In this document: positions 40,730 to 50,158 of the stretch, piece by piece
Layout: every line of letters begins with the position of its first letter
How positions within the stretch are numbered: position 1 is the stretch's first letter
Program-made: the position numbers and the translations under genes
Origin: REEB52 sp964626905
GTDB lineage: Bacteria > Chlamydiota > Chlamydiia > Chlamydiales > SM23-39
Length of the DNA: 64,000 nucleotides
NCBI GenBank assembly: GCA_964626905.1
Contig: CAZVHA010000002.1
Span: 124,001 to 188,000 of the forward strand
Reading direction: 5' to 3'
Notes under the pieces: generated by a model
Told to the model about the DNA's origin: nothing
Seen by the model: only the letters and a program-made list of their open reading frames with translations
Databases searched by the model: none

Positions 40730-41927
40730 GGCCAAAAAAGGGACCTTTCACTATCCGGTCATTGGCACTCAAAAAAGAGCCATTTTGCCCCCCTTTCCCC
40801 AATCATTTACCCATATCGTCTTCACAAGCCAAACCGCAGTTGCGTACTGGCCAGGCCCTTGGGATAAGGAGGTAATTGCCATTGGAGAGGGAACAGCCGC
40901 AGCTTTAAGAAAAAAAGGGCTAAAACCACTTTTGGCGCCCGAACCGACACAGGAAGGGGTCTTCGAGCTCATCCGTTCTTTGCATGGGTTTTTTCTTCTA
41001 CCCCACTCTCATCGATCTCGCATTGGTCTAGTGGAGAGTTTAAAAGTGAAAAAAATCCCCCACTTTTCCTTTGTCCTCTATGAGACGCACTTTCAATGCC
41101 CGAAGCCGATCCCCAATTTGGCCGATTTTGAGGAGATCGTTTTCACAAGCCCCTCGACAGTGGAAGGGTTTTTGCGCATTTATAAAACTTTGCCTTCAAA
41201 TAAAAAACTGACCCCGATCGGACCCATCACAAAAAAAGCACTTTCGCTCGAAGAAAAAGATCGAGAAAGATATAGTGGTTCTCTTATGATTAAGCAAGAG
41301 AGGGTTTTTATGATTGCGCAGACGAGTTACCAACTTCCTGAACTTCCCTATGATTTTAATGCACTTGAACCCATCATCTCAGCTGAAATCATGGAGCTGC
41401 ACTACACCAAACACCACAAAGGGTATGTAACCAATCTCAATACAGCACTCGAAAAATACCACGAGGCTGAAAGTCGTAATGATGTGGCGCAAATGATTGC
41501 CCTTCAGTCGGCGATCAAGTTCAACGGCGGTGGCCACATCAACCACACCCTTTTTTGGACCATTTTGACCCCCCCATCCAAAGGGGGAGGCGCTCCAGGG
41601 GGGGAGCTTGCCAAGATGATCCAAAGGGATTTTGGCTCCTTCGAGACGTTCAAAGAAAAATTTAACGCGATCACCACGGCCATCCAAGGATCGGGCTGGG
41701 GGTGGCTCGGCTACAATAAAGGGCATAAACGGCTCGAAATCGCCACTTGCCCAAATCAGGATCCCTTGAGCACCCAAGGGCTTGTCCCGCTCTTCGGAGT
41801 CGATGTGTGGGAGCACGCCTACTACCTTCAATATAAGAATGTTCGGGCAGACTACGTCAAAGCATTATGGCAAATCTTTTATTGGAAAGCGATTGAAGAG
41901 CGCTTTTCCAAAGCGGTTGGGGCTTGA
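40704..41927 (+). CDS. hemD-sodA: Uroporphyrinogen-III synthase domain in frame with Fe/Mn superoxide dismutase
   Basis: 407 codons without a stop. Residues 1-195 are HemD-like: FTHIVFTSQTAVAYW, VIAIGEGTAAALRKKGLKP, FEEIVFTSPSTVEGFLRIY and LTPIGPITKKALS. Residues 203-407 are a complete superoxide dismutase beginning MIAQTSYQLPELPYDFNALE, with LHYTKHHKGYV, GGGHINHTLFW and the metal motif DVWEHAYYLQY. An ATG at 41310 is preceded by GAGAGGG at 5 bp, so free dismutase can also be made by internal initiation. HemD closes the tetrapyrrole ring after HemC; SOD removes superoxide. The arrangement may be a true fusion or loss of the hemD stop codon. Confidence 0.85.
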   Translation: MKILYLGLRAKKGTFHYPVIGTQKRAILPPFPQSFTHIVFTSQTAVAYWPGPWDKEVIAIGEGTAAALRKKGLKPLLAPEPTQEGVFELIRSLHGFFLLPHSHRSRIGLVESLKVKKIPHFSFVLYETHFQCPKPIPNLADFEEIVFTSPSTVEGFLRIYKTLPSNKKLTPIGPITKKALSLEEKDRERYSGSLMIKQERVFMIAQTSYQLPELPYDFNALEPIISAEIMELHYTKHHKGYVTNLNTALEKYHEAESRNDVAQMIALQSAIKFNGGGHINHTLFWTILTPPSKGGGAPGGELAKMIQRDFGSFETFKEKFNAITTAIQGSGWGWLGYNKGHKRLEIATCPNQDPLSTQGLVPLFGVDVWEHAYYLQYKNVRADYVKALWQIFYWKAIEERFSKAVGA

Positions 41928-41963
41928 TTCATTGCCCCTTTTCGCCTATGATGTTTTGAAGAT

Positions 41964-42827
41964 ATGGGATTGTTTTCTCGCAGTAAACCAAAAATTAAAG
42001 TACAAACCACTAAAAAAGATGGTTTTAGCGGTTGGATCAAGTGTTCTGGCTGCAGTGAGCTGATCCATGCCAATGAGCTGTCGCAAAATCTCAACTGCTG
42101 TCCGAAGTGCGACTACCATTACCGGCTCACCTTGGATCAGAGGTTGCAGCTGATTGCCGATGCAGGGACTTTCCAAGAGCTTTTCAACGACATTCGGCCT
42201 GTCGATACGCTTGAATTTGTCGATACAGAGACCTATGTGAAGCGGATCGAAGAGGCGAAGAAGAAGACGGGGCGCGATGATGCTGCATCCGTTGGGGTTT
42301 GCCAGATTGAGGGGAGGAAGGCGGCACTTGGGGTACTCGATTTTGCCTATATGGGCGGATCAATGGGTTCTGTTGTGGGGGAAAAATTGACGCTTCTCAT
42401 CGAACTTGCGGGAAACGAAAAATTGCCCCTGATCATCGTTTCGGCATCGGGCGGAGCGCGGATGCAAGAGTCGATTTTATCGCTGATGCAGATGGCAAAG
42501 ACCTCTGCAGCGCTTGCGAAACTGCACGAGAAGAGGGTCCCCTATTTTTCAGTCTTGACCAATCCGACAACAGGCGGAGTGACCGCCTCTTTTGCGACGC
42601 TCGGCGACATTGTGCTGGCAGAGCCCGACGCCCTCATCGCCTTTGCGGGCCCAAGAGTTGTGGAGCAGACGATTGGGCAAAAACTACCTCCCAATGCACA
42701 AAAATCGGAGTTTCTCTTGGAAAAGGGGATGCTCGATTGCATCGTGAAGCGATCAGAGCTCAAAAATCGGCTCGTTTTTCTCATCGACTTTTTTACCGGA
42801 AATGAGCGCAAAGAGGCCTCTTTATAA
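41964..42827 (+). CDS. accD: Acetyl-CoA carboxylase carboxyltransferase subunit beta
   Basis: 287 residues. The N-terminal zinc ribbon CSGCSELIHANELSQ...CPKC (about 27-50) and the crotonase-like core (PLIIVSASGGARMQESILSL, NPTTGGVTASFATLGDI, AFAGPRVVEQTIGQKLP) identify it. With the alpha subunit (not in this window) it transfers carboxyl from biotin to acetyl-CoA for fatty acid synthesis. It lies between sod and dut as in Chlamydia. Confidence 0.96.
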   Translation: MGLFSRSKPKIKVQTTKKDGFSGWIKCSGCSELIHANELSQNLNCCPKCDYHYRLTLDQRLQLIADAGTFQELFNDIRPVDTLEFVDTETYVKRIEEAKKKTGRDDAASVGVCQIEGRKAALGVLDFAYMGGSMGSVVGEKLTLLIELAGNEKLPLIIVSASGGARMQESILSLMQMAKTSAALAKLHEKRVPYFSVLTNPTTGGVTASFATLGDIVLAEPDALIAFAGPRVVEQTIGQKLPPNAQKSEFLLEKGMLDCIVKRSELKNRLVFLIDFFTGNERKEASL

Positions 42828-42898
42828 AGATCTGCTTGCCAAAAATAGGTCTGGAGCGTTAAAAGGAACGGAGCAAGGCGCAGCCTAAGTGGTAAAAC

Positions 42899-43342
42899 AT
42901 GAAGAGAGTTCCCGTTCCAATCCAGGTGTTGGACAGTGAGTTGATTCCGGTGTATGCGACCCCCTTGGCGTCGGGCTCTGATGCACGGGCATCGATTGCT
43001 GAGCCTCTTGTGATTTTGCCTGGCAGCATGGGGATCGTCCCGACCGGCATTAAAGTGGAGCTGCCGGTGGGGTATGAGATTCAGGTGCGGCCGCGGAGCG
43101 GATTTGCGGCAAAACATCAGGTGACAGTACTCAACACGCCTGGGACTATTGACAGCGATTATCGGGGAGAGATTTGCATTCTCCTGATCAATCATGGCCC
43201 AGAACCTTTTACAGTGACTCCGAAGATGCGGATTGCGCAATTGGTTTTGGCCCCAGTCATCCAAGCCGAGTTTATTCGGCAGGAGAGTCTTGCGGCGACG
43301 GAAAGAGGAGAGGGCAAGTTTGGCCATACTGGCGAAAATTAA
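42899..43342 (+). CDS. dut: Deoxyuridine 5'-triphosphate nucleotidohydrolase
   Basis: 147 residues, trimeric dUTPase type. Motifs in order: SGSDARASI (motif 1), RPRSGFAAKHQV (2), NTPGTIDSDYRGEI (3), MRIAQLVLAP (4), and the C-terminal glycine-rich arm ATERGEGKFGHTG (5). It hydrolyses dUTP to dUMP and pyrophosphate. A 71-bp gap separates it from accD; ptsN follows after 34 bp. Confidence 0.96.
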   Translation: MKRVPVPIQVLDSELIPVYATPLASGSDARASIAEPLVILPGSMGIVPTGIKVELPVGYEIQVRPRSGFAAKHQVTVLNTPGTIDSDYRGEICILLINHGPEPFTVTPKMRIAQLVLAPVIQAEFIRQESLAATERGEGKFGHTGEN

Positions 43343-43376
43343 TCCTTTTCAAGGAACATTTAGAAAAAGGCAAGTC

Positions 43377-43826
43377 ATGAGGATCTCTGATTACCTGGAT
43401 TCTCGTCTCATCTCTTTTCTCAACGTAGAAAATCGCGATGAGGCGATCGAAGAGCTTGTCGATCTTCTCGAAAAAGAGGACCACCTTCCAGACGCTTTGG
43501 CTTTTCGCAAAGCGATCTTTGATCGAGAACAGCTCGTCTCTACCGGAATTGGAATGGGCGTTGCGATTCCCCATGCAAAAATGGGGGGATTGGAAGACTT
43601 TTTCATCGCCGTGGGGATCCAACAAAAAAAGGGGCTCGATTGGAATGCGCTCGACAAAGCGCCCGTTCGACTCATTTTTATGATCGGCGGGCCCGAAGAT
43701 AAACAGACCGAATACCTCCAGATCTTATCGCTCCTCACATCGGCCGTTCGCGACATCTCTTTGCGCAAAAAATTGTTGAGCGCAAAAGATGCCGAAGAGG
43801 TGATGCAACTATTTTCTACTTTTTAA
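43377..43826 (+). CDS. ptsN: PtsN-type EIIA protein (regulatory, fructose/mannitol EIIA fold)
   Basis: 149 residues from the ATG at 43377 (MRISDYLDSRLISFL, with AAAGG 7 bp before); the frame upstream of it lies inside dut. The active-site His is in VSTGIGMGVAIPHAKMGG. In bacteria PtsN is phosphorylated by a nitrogen-type PTS chain and signals metabolic state. Chlamydiae have only a remnant of that chain. A second EIIA protein follows. Confidence 0.9.
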   Translation: MRISDYLDSRLISFLNVENRDEAIEELVDLLEKEDHLPDALAFRKAIFDREQLVSTGIGMGVAIPHAKMGGLEDFFIAVGIQQKKGLDWNALDKAPVRLIFMIGGPEDKQTEYLQILSLLTSAVRDISLRKKLLSAKDAEEVMQLFSTF

Positions 43827-43891
43827 AAGAACCCTTGAACTTTTCTCCCCGTTTTCCTATTTTTTAGAATAGATTGTGGGAGATACTTTTT

Positions 43892-44605
43892 ATGGATCTA
43901 AAAATTAAAGATGTGACAGAACTGCTCAATGTTTCGGAGACGACGATCAAACGGTGGATCTCCGATGGAAAAATTCCCTACTATCGACTCCACAATCAAT
44001 ACCGTTTCAGCAGAAGCGAAATCGAAAATTGGGTTTTGAGCTGCAAGCAAGGAGGCGACTTTTCCCCTTTTGTGGAGGAAGAGTCCCACAGGGAAAAATT
44101 GGGGACGCAGCAGTTTGGCCTTTTTCGGGCGATCCATAAAGGGGGCGTCTATGCGGGGATTGAAGGGGATACGAAAGAAGAGGTGATCCGCAAGGCAATG
44201 GAGAAAATTGCGATGGACTTACACCTCGATGCCGAAGTGATTACGGAGCTTCTCCTCGATCGAGAAAATTTAATGCCGACCGCCCTTTCCAGCGGAATTG
44301 GGGTGCCCCACACGCGCGATTTTCTTTTGCAAGAATCGTACGATGTGATCGCAGTGGTTTTTCCTAAAAAGCCGATCGAATATGGCGCACTCGATGGCGA
44401 ATTGGTCCACACACTCTTTTTCCTTTTTGCTTGCGATGACAAGAGGCATTTGCACCTTCTTGCAAAACTCGCACACCTCAGCAGCAATCCAGAAAATCTC
44501 GCCTTCTTAAAAAAACAGCCGACGAAAGTGCAGCTCCTCGCTCTTTTGAAAAATTGGGAGGCGAATATCAAACCGCGCAATCGAGAGCTTGCAAATATTA
44601 TCTAA
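43892..44605 (+). CDS. DNA-binding PtsN: helix-turn-helix plus EIIA domain
   Basis: 237 residues from the ATG at 43892 (GGGAG ribosome site, 9 bp spacing). An N-terminal excisionase/MerR-like helix-turn-helix (VTELLNVSETTIKRWISDGK, about 7-26, with the wing NQYRFSRSEIENW) is joined to an EIIA domain whose active-site His is in SSGIGVPHTRDF. It is the second of the two ptsN genes of chlamydiae. The joining suggests a transcription factor switched by phosphorylation of the EIIA part. Target genes are unknown. Confidence 0.87.
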   Translation: MDLKIKDVTELLNVSETTIKRWISDGKIPYYRLHNQYRFSRSEIENWVLSCKQGGDFSPFVEEESHREKLGTQQFGLFRAIHKGGVYAGIEGDTKEEVIRKAMEKIAMDLHLDAEVITELLLDRENLMPTALSSGIGVPHTRDFLLQESYDVIAVVFPKKPIEYGALDGELVHTLFFLFACDDKRHLHLLAKLAHLSSNPENLAFLKKQPTKVQLLALLKNWEANIKPRNRELANII

Positions 44606-44648
44606 TTTTTGATACGCTTTGCCTCCATTTTTCTTAGGAGTTAAAGCG

Positions 44649-47480
44649 ATGACACAGTCTGTTGTAAGTTTCATGTCGACGTGGGCGCCGACATATCAAA
44701 GCACAATCAACCGAGACCTTGCTGCAAATATACAGCGGGGAGGGAATAACTCTTTAAGTGCTGGAGCGCTCGGTCAACAAGCTATTTGGGCAAGTCCCAT
44801 TTTGGGTCTTGTGGCCAAAGCTGTATCGGGGCCTTTAGCTCTCATTGCCCGCCTTTTTCAGATCGCGTTCTCTTTTTTCATTGGATACCCATTGGCGATT
44901 ATTTCCGCTGCGGTGAGGGAAAATACTTATGAGGGGAGTCTCTCAGTTAAAGCAGAGATAAAGGAGAGATATTTTAAAAGGAGAGCGGTAGAGTTACGCG
45001 AGGCCATCCAAGGAACTGTGACAGTGATCATCGATGGAGAAGAGCGCCACTTTCTGCAAGGGGAAGATGTGACTGGCGTGGTAGAGAACACATTCGAAAT
45101 TGAGAAAGATGGGAAAAAGAGCTGGTATCTCACCCGTCCTCTTTTCCGTGGGAGTCCTTTTTCCCCTGGGGAGAGTGCCACAGATCCTGGTGTTGAAACT
45201 GTGATGAAACAGGGCGTAAGAACAAATGTTAAATTGCTGCGGGAGGTAGACAACCAGCCGAAATACGATATCGTCGAAACAAAGAATGGGAAAACGAGTT
45301 ATTACTTACTCGGTCAAGAAGTCGCAGAACCAGTACTTGGCACAGATTTTGAAGTAGATCGCTTCCGTCAGACCCACTATTTTCCCTTAATGGAAGTCAA
45401 TAGTCCGGACGAGGCGACGCTCACCATAAAAGCGAATAACACCACTCTCCACTATAACACGGGAGTGGAGATAGATCAGCCAAGACCTGGATCGAAAAGT
45501 TTTGTGATCGATGGGAAAAAGAGACATTTTGCGAGTGCGAGTCACGTCAAAGACCCATTTATAGGTCTTTCAGGTGCTATCAATGTGCCTGCGAAGCGTT
45601 TTCTTTCAATGTCTCCTCTTCCAACGCGGCTAGGGAAACGGACAAAAGAGGTTCTGACGTTTGTCCATCGACATTTTAGCAATGTGATCAGGGCGACGAT
45701 TTTCGTTGCAGGGTTGATTTTTGCCTATTTGGGATCTATGGCAATGGCGGCGGGTATTTTAGTAGCTGTAGTCTATCAGTACCTCGATCACGATTTGGGA
45801 ATCATCCCCTTAAAGATGAGCCTGTTTATGGAACAGTATATGCCTGTAGTTTCTAACGTGGGAATGCTGATCGCAGGCTCCATTTTCTTTAAGATTTTTG
45901 CGGGTATCTCCCTTCTCATGTATATCCCCTCGGTCAATTTATGGATGCAATATACGACCTCAAAATTGTCCCGAAAGCTAATTGCCCCATCCATGCAGAT
46001 GTTGGTGAAGGCCTTTACCGGAGGGAGGGAATCTCTTTCGAGCGAAAGAACCCAGGAACTAGTTAAGACAATCAATGAGGCTCCGACCCTCGAAGAATTT
46101 GATGCTCCTTTCAGCCCACCCTCAAAGATCGAAGCAAAACAGATCCGAGAAATTCTCGATGCAGAGCCAAAAGAAGATGCATTCAATCCGGCTTTTATGA
46201 CGAAAGACCTCGGAATGGATTGCAAGCTTAGAAAAGAGAGCGATTTTGGCTTCCTGCTCACTGCGTGGGATAAAATTGGCAAGAACGGGAAATGGCTTAG
46301 GGGTTACAAAGAGCTTTTGAAACGGTTAGCCGACGACGATCGTTTTATCGAACATTTAAAAGGAATGAAAAATTTCGCCCATATACAAAAGGAGTCTCCT
46401 CTAAGTGACTTTGAGGAAGCGATTGCATTTTTAGCGAAAGAGAAAAACGTTTCTCCAGAACAATTTACGGCGAATTGGGTCAGACAAGAGCTCGCATATT
46501 TTGTGAAAAAGTTGCAGGGAGGAGGGGAAAGAGAAGGGGAAACGAGGCTTTTGTATGGAGCAATGGAAAGTGTAGCTAAGATCATTCCCTTTTTGAAAGA
46601 CCCGGGTGTTTCGCAAATAGATTTGGAAGATATTCTCAAGAACCTTGGCATTGAAGGGGGGAGATATTGCAATCTTGGGGCCAAACGAGCAGCAGATGCG
46701 TCGCTCCGAGGATTTATTTTCAAAACGATTCAAGAACAAGAGCAAGGGTTGGATTTTTCAACGCGGTTTAAGCGGGAAACATTTCGAAAACTTTATGAAG
46801 AAAGATTGCGCCTTTTTCAAGAAGGTTTTCATATAATAACCGAAGGTTTAAGGACGCTACCGCAATTCAAAAACATCGCAAGTGATATCCACTTGTACGA
46901 TGCATTTTACGAAGTCTTTAAGCGAACTCTTTTTCCGATCTCTAAAGACGAGATATTAAGATATTCTATCGGTCAAATATGGGATCACGAAGGGATTTTT
47001 TTAATTATTCGGCACCATTTTCTGCTAGAATATCAGCGAAAGTTGGATGATTATTTAGCTCACCTAGCAAAAGTACCTGAACCAGAAAGAAGTCGATATT
47101 ACTCAGAACATCCGGATGCACTCAGTAAATATAGCGAAGGTGAACGAAATCAATGGATTTCTGCCGTAGAAAAGGGGGTAGGGACTAAAGGAATTCCTGA
47201 TGAGGTTAGAGAGGCAATTCGAGTACGGATTGCAGGCCCCGATAGAGTTTTGGATTACTTGAGGCTCTGGGTGCAAAAGAATGGGCATTTAAAGCCAGCT
47301 GAAAAAGAGGAATTGCTGGGAGGGGTTCTTCGCAATACGGTAGAAAGTATAGCAGATCATCACTTTTCTAAACAGCGTTGGAGGCTCTACTTGTACACTT
47401 TAGGCATCTTTAAAAGAAGGCCAAAAAAAGAGCAAACAGAAGCGGCTACGGTGAGAGGCCTGCAACTCGCTCACGCCTGA
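44649..47480 (+). CDS. Large hypothetical membrane protein with repeated beta modules
   Basis: 943 residues from the ATG at 44649 (AGGAG at 44636-44640). A hydrophobic stretch lies near 50-88 (GPLALIARLFQIAFSFFIGY). Then three similar modules of about 60 residues follow (TVIIDGEERHFLQGEDVTG, VETKNGKTSYYLLGQEVAEP, FVIDGKKRHFASASHVKDP). A cluster of hydrophobic helices lies near 345-430 (IRATIFVAGLIFAYLGSMAM). The C-terminal half is soluble and helical. The family is unknown to me. It sits where Chlamydia has hypothetical and Inc genes between ptsN and clpC, so a membrane-directed secreted protein is possible. Confidence 0.6.
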   Translation: MTQSVVSFMSTWAPTYQSTINRDLAANIQRGGNNSLSAGALGQQAIWASPILGLVAKAVSGPLALIARLFQIAFSFFIGYPLAIISAAVRENTYEGSLSVKAEIKERYFKRRAVELREAIQGTVTVIIDGEERHFLQGEDVTGVVENTFEIEKDGKKSWYLTRPLFRGSPFSPGESATDPGVETVMKQGVRTNVKLLREVDNQPKYDIVETKNGKTSYYLLGQEVAEPVLGTDFEVDRFRQTHYFPLMEVNSPDEATLTIKANNTTLHYNTGVEIDQPRPGSKSFVIDGKKRHFASASHVKDPFIGLSGAINVPAKRFLSMSPLPTRLGKRTKEVLTFVHRHFSNVIRATIFVAGLIFAYLGSMAMAAGILVAVVYQYLDHDLGIIPLKMSLFMEQYMPVVSNVGMLIAGSIFFKIFAGISLLMYIPSVNLWMQYTTSKLSRKLIAPSMQMLVKAFTGGRESLSSERTQELVKTINEAPTLEEFDAPFSPPSKIEAKQIREILDAEPKEDAFNPAFMTKDLGMDCKLRKESDFGFLLTAWDKIGKNGKWLRGYKELLKRLADDDRFIEHLKGMKNFAHIQKESPLSDFEEAIAFLAKEKNVSPEQFTANWVRQELAYFVKKLQGGGEREGETRLLYGAMESVAKIIPFLKDPGVSQIDLEDILKNLGIEGGRYCNLGAKRAADASLRGFIFKTIQEQEQGLDFSTRFKRETFRKLYEERLRLFQEGFHIITEGLRTLPQFKNIASDIHLYDAFYEVFKRTLFPISKDEILRYSIGQIWDHEGIFLIIRHHFLLEYQRKLDDYLAHLAKVPEPERSRYYSEHPDALSKYSEGERNQWISAVEKGVGTKGIPDEVREAIRVRIAGPDRVLDYLRLWVQKNGHLKPAEKEELLGGVLRNTVESIADHHFSKQRWRLYLYTLGIFKRRPKKEQTEAATVRGLQLAHA

Positions 47481-47485
47481 TCGGT

Positions 47486-50032
47486 CTACTTTTTCGCGAG
47501 CGCCTTTTCTTTTTTCTCGACAAGTTCGAGCGGCTGATCGGTAAAGATGATTTTGCCCTCTTTTGCCGAGATGAGGTATCTTTTCTCCTCATTCGGGTGT
47601 TGCAGTAATTTTTCAGAGAGTGGATCTTCGAGATACTGCTCGATGACCCTTCGGAGTGGCCTTGCTCCCATTTCTGGCAAATACCCTTTTTCGACGAGAA
47701 GATCGCGGGCGGCATCGTCGATTGTGACAAAAATCCTTTTTTTCTCGAGTCTTGATTTAAGTTTGCCGAATTCGAGATCGACGACAGAGCGCAGAGAAGT
47801 TTTTTCGAGGGTGCGGAAGATGACGAGCCCATCGAGTCGATTGATGAACTCTGGCTTGAAGTGTTTTTTCACAGCCCCTTCGATCTTTTCCTGCATTGTC
47901 TTGTAGTCCATGGAATTTTCTTTCACGCCAAAGCCCACTTCGGTCGACTTGCGGATGAGATCGGCCCCGAGATTCGAGGTCATGATGATGATCGTATTGC
48001 GGAAATCGATCTTGCGACCAACCGAATCGGTGAGTCTTCCTTCCTCTAAAATCTGCAGGAGGAGATTCATCACATCGGGGTGCGCTTTTTCCACCTCGTC
48101 GAAAAGGATGACTGAGTAGGGTCTTCTTCGCACCTGTTCTGTGAGTTGTCCTCCCTCTTCATATCCGACGTATCCCGGAGGGGATCCCGTCATGCGGCTG
48201 ATCGCAAATTTCTCCATGTATTCGGACATATCGACCTGAATGAGGGCATCTTCTCCGCCAAACATGTGGGTGGCGAGAAGTCTTGCCAAGTGGGTTTTTC
48301 CAACTCCTGTGGGCCCCAAGAATAAGAAGGCGCCGATGGGCCGGTTTGGATCTTTGATATCGGCCCGCGAGCGGCGAATCGCCCTGCAAACGGTGCCGAG
48401 CGCATCCTCTTGGCCAATGATTTTGGTTTTGAGCTCCTCTTCCATCTTGAGCACTTTTTCGGTTTCTCCCTCGGTGAGTCTCGTCACAGGGATCCCGGTC
48501 TGTTTTGCGACGATATTGGCGATGTCTTCTTCATCGACGATCGGCTGATGCTCATCTTTGTGCGCTTCCCATTCGGCGCGCCCCTTTTGAAGTTCTTCTC
48601 TCAAATTCTTTTCATTATCGCGCAGCTTGGCCGCTTTTTCATACTCTTGCTTTCCAATCGACTCCTCTTTGGCAACCCGCGCCTCCTCAATTTTCGCTTC
48701 GAGCTCAGTCAAATGATTGGGCTGATGCATCATCGAAATGCGCGCTTTGGCTCCCGCCTCATCGAGAAGATCGATCGCCTTATCGGGCAAAAATCTCCCC
48801 GAAATATAGCGCTCCGACTGATAGACAGCCGCCTTCACAGCAGCATCTGTATAGACGCACTTGTGGTGCTCTTCGTACTTGGGCTTCAGCCCGTTCAGAA
48901 TCAAAATGCTCTCTTCAATCGTCGGAGATTGGACGATGATCTTTTGAAATCGTCTCTCAAGAGCGGGATCTTTCTCAATGTGTTTGCGATACTCATCGAG
49001 TGTCGTCGCTCCGATACACTGAATCTCGCCCCGAGATAACGCGGGCTTTAAAATATTGGAGGCATCAATCGCCCCTTCTGCAGCGCCTGCTCCTACGATG
49101 GTGTGAATCTCGTCGATAAATAGAAGGACGTTCCCATTTTTCTTGATCTCGTCCATGACCGCTTTGATCCGCTCTTCAAATTGTCCCCGGTACTTCGTCC
49201 CGGCGATCATCAAAGTCAAATCGAGCGAAATCAGCTTTTTCTTGCGCAAATTATCGGGCACATCTCCCCGCACGATCGCATGGGCAAGTCCCTCGACAAT
49301 CGCCGTTTTCCCAACGCCCGCCTCTCCAATGAGAACCGGATTGTTTTTGCGCCTGCGACAAAGGATCAAAATGAGCCTTTCCACCTCATCCCGACGGCCA
49401 ATGACCGGATCCATCTTTCCATCGCGGCAAAGTTCGGTCAAATCGTGTCCATATGCCCTGAGTGCCGGCATCTTATCGACCCCGGGTTGCACCGATGCCC
49501 GCTCCTGCGGCGCCGCTGCTTGCCCTCTGCCACTTCCTGCCTGGTTTCCCCCCTGCGGCGGCGGGGTCGACCCCATCGGCGGCAATTGCAAATTGAACGT
49601 CTCGAGCTCCTTCAATACCTCTTTGCGCACCTCTTTCAGATTCGCATTCAAATTCTCCAGTACTTGCGCCGCCACCCCGTCGGTCTGGCGAAGGAGGGCG
49701 AGCAATAGGTGCTCTGTCCCCACATAATTATGGTTGAGATTCGTCGCCTCTTCATTGGCAAATTCAAAAACTTTCTTCACCTTCCCAGTGAGCGCAGGAT
49801 CCCCATATACTTGGATCTCAGGGCCAAACCCGACGATCCTCTCCACCTCTGTGCGGACCCCATCATAGTCGAGATTCATGTTCCTTAAGACATTTACCGC
49901 GATCCCTTGGCCCAGCTTCAATAGGCCCAAAAGGACGTGTTCGGTTCCTAAGTAGTTGTGATTCAGGCGCTGCGCCTCTTTTTTGGCGAGCTTGATGACC
50001 TGTTTGGCGCGATTGGTGAATTTATCAAACAT
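47486..50032 (-). CDS. clpC: ATP-dependent Clp protease ATPase subunit ClpC
   Basis: 848 residues. Two N-terminal Clp repeats (FTNRAKQVIKLAKKEAQRLN; GTEHLLLALLRQTDGVAAQV), a first AAA module (Walker A IGEAGVGKTAIVEGL), a UVR-type middle domain (EESIGKQEYEKAAKLRDNEK), a second AAA module (LFLGPTGVGKTHLARLL, VDMSEYMEKFAISRM) and a C-terminal domain. It unfolds substrates for ClpP. A -10-like TATAAT lies on the minus strand at 50051-50056, about 20 bp before the start; no CIRCE element was seen. Confidence 0.97.
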   Translation of the reverse strand: MFDKFTNRAKQVIKLAKKEAQRLNHNYLGTEHVLLGLLKLGQGIAVNVLRNMNLDYDGVRTEVERIVGFGPEIQVYGDPALTGKVKKVFEFANEEATNLNHNYVGTEHLLLALLRQTDGVAAQVLENLNANLKEVRKEVLKELETFNLQLPPMGSTPPPQGGNQAGSGRGQAAAPQERASVQPGVDKMPALRAYGHDLTELCRDGKMDPVIGRRDEVERLILILCRRRKNNPVLIGEAGVGKTAIVEGLAHAIVRGDVPDNLRKKKLISLDLTLMIAGTKYRGQFEERIKAVMDEIKKNGNVLLFIDEIHTIVGAGAAEGAIDASNILKPALSRGEIQCIGATTLDEYRKHIEKDPALERRFQKIIVQSPTIEESILILNGLKPKYEEHHKCVYTDAAVKAAVYQSERYISGRFLPDKAIDLLDEAGAKARISMMHQPNHLTELEAKIEEARVAKEESIGKQEYEKAAKLRDNEKNLREELQKGRAEWEAHKDEHQPIVDEEDIANIVAKQTGIPVTRLTEGETEKVLKMEEELKTKIIGQEDALGTVCRAIRRSRADIKDPNRPIGAFLFLGPTGVGKTHLARLLATHMFGGEDALIQVDMSEYMEKFAISRMTGSPPGYVGYEEGGQLTEQVRRRPYSVILFDEVEKAHPDVMNLLLQILEEGRLTDSVGRKIDFRNTIIIMTSNLGADLIRKSTEVGFGVKENSMDYKTMQEKIEGAVKKHFKPEFINRLDGLVIFRTLEKTSLRSVVDLEFGKLKSRLEKKRIFVTIDDAARDLLVEKGYLPEMGARPLRRVIEQYLEDPLSEKLLQHPNEEKRYLISAKEGKIIFTDQPLELVEKKEKALAKK

Positions 50033-50158
50033 GAGATTTCCCTTTTCCTTATTATAATCGATCCTCGTTTTTTTCTCGACTCACCTTGAAGGTTCCTGAT
50101 ACCCTGTTAAAGATCTTTCTAATAAGGACTCAAACATTCTTTGTGAAGAGAAATTTTT

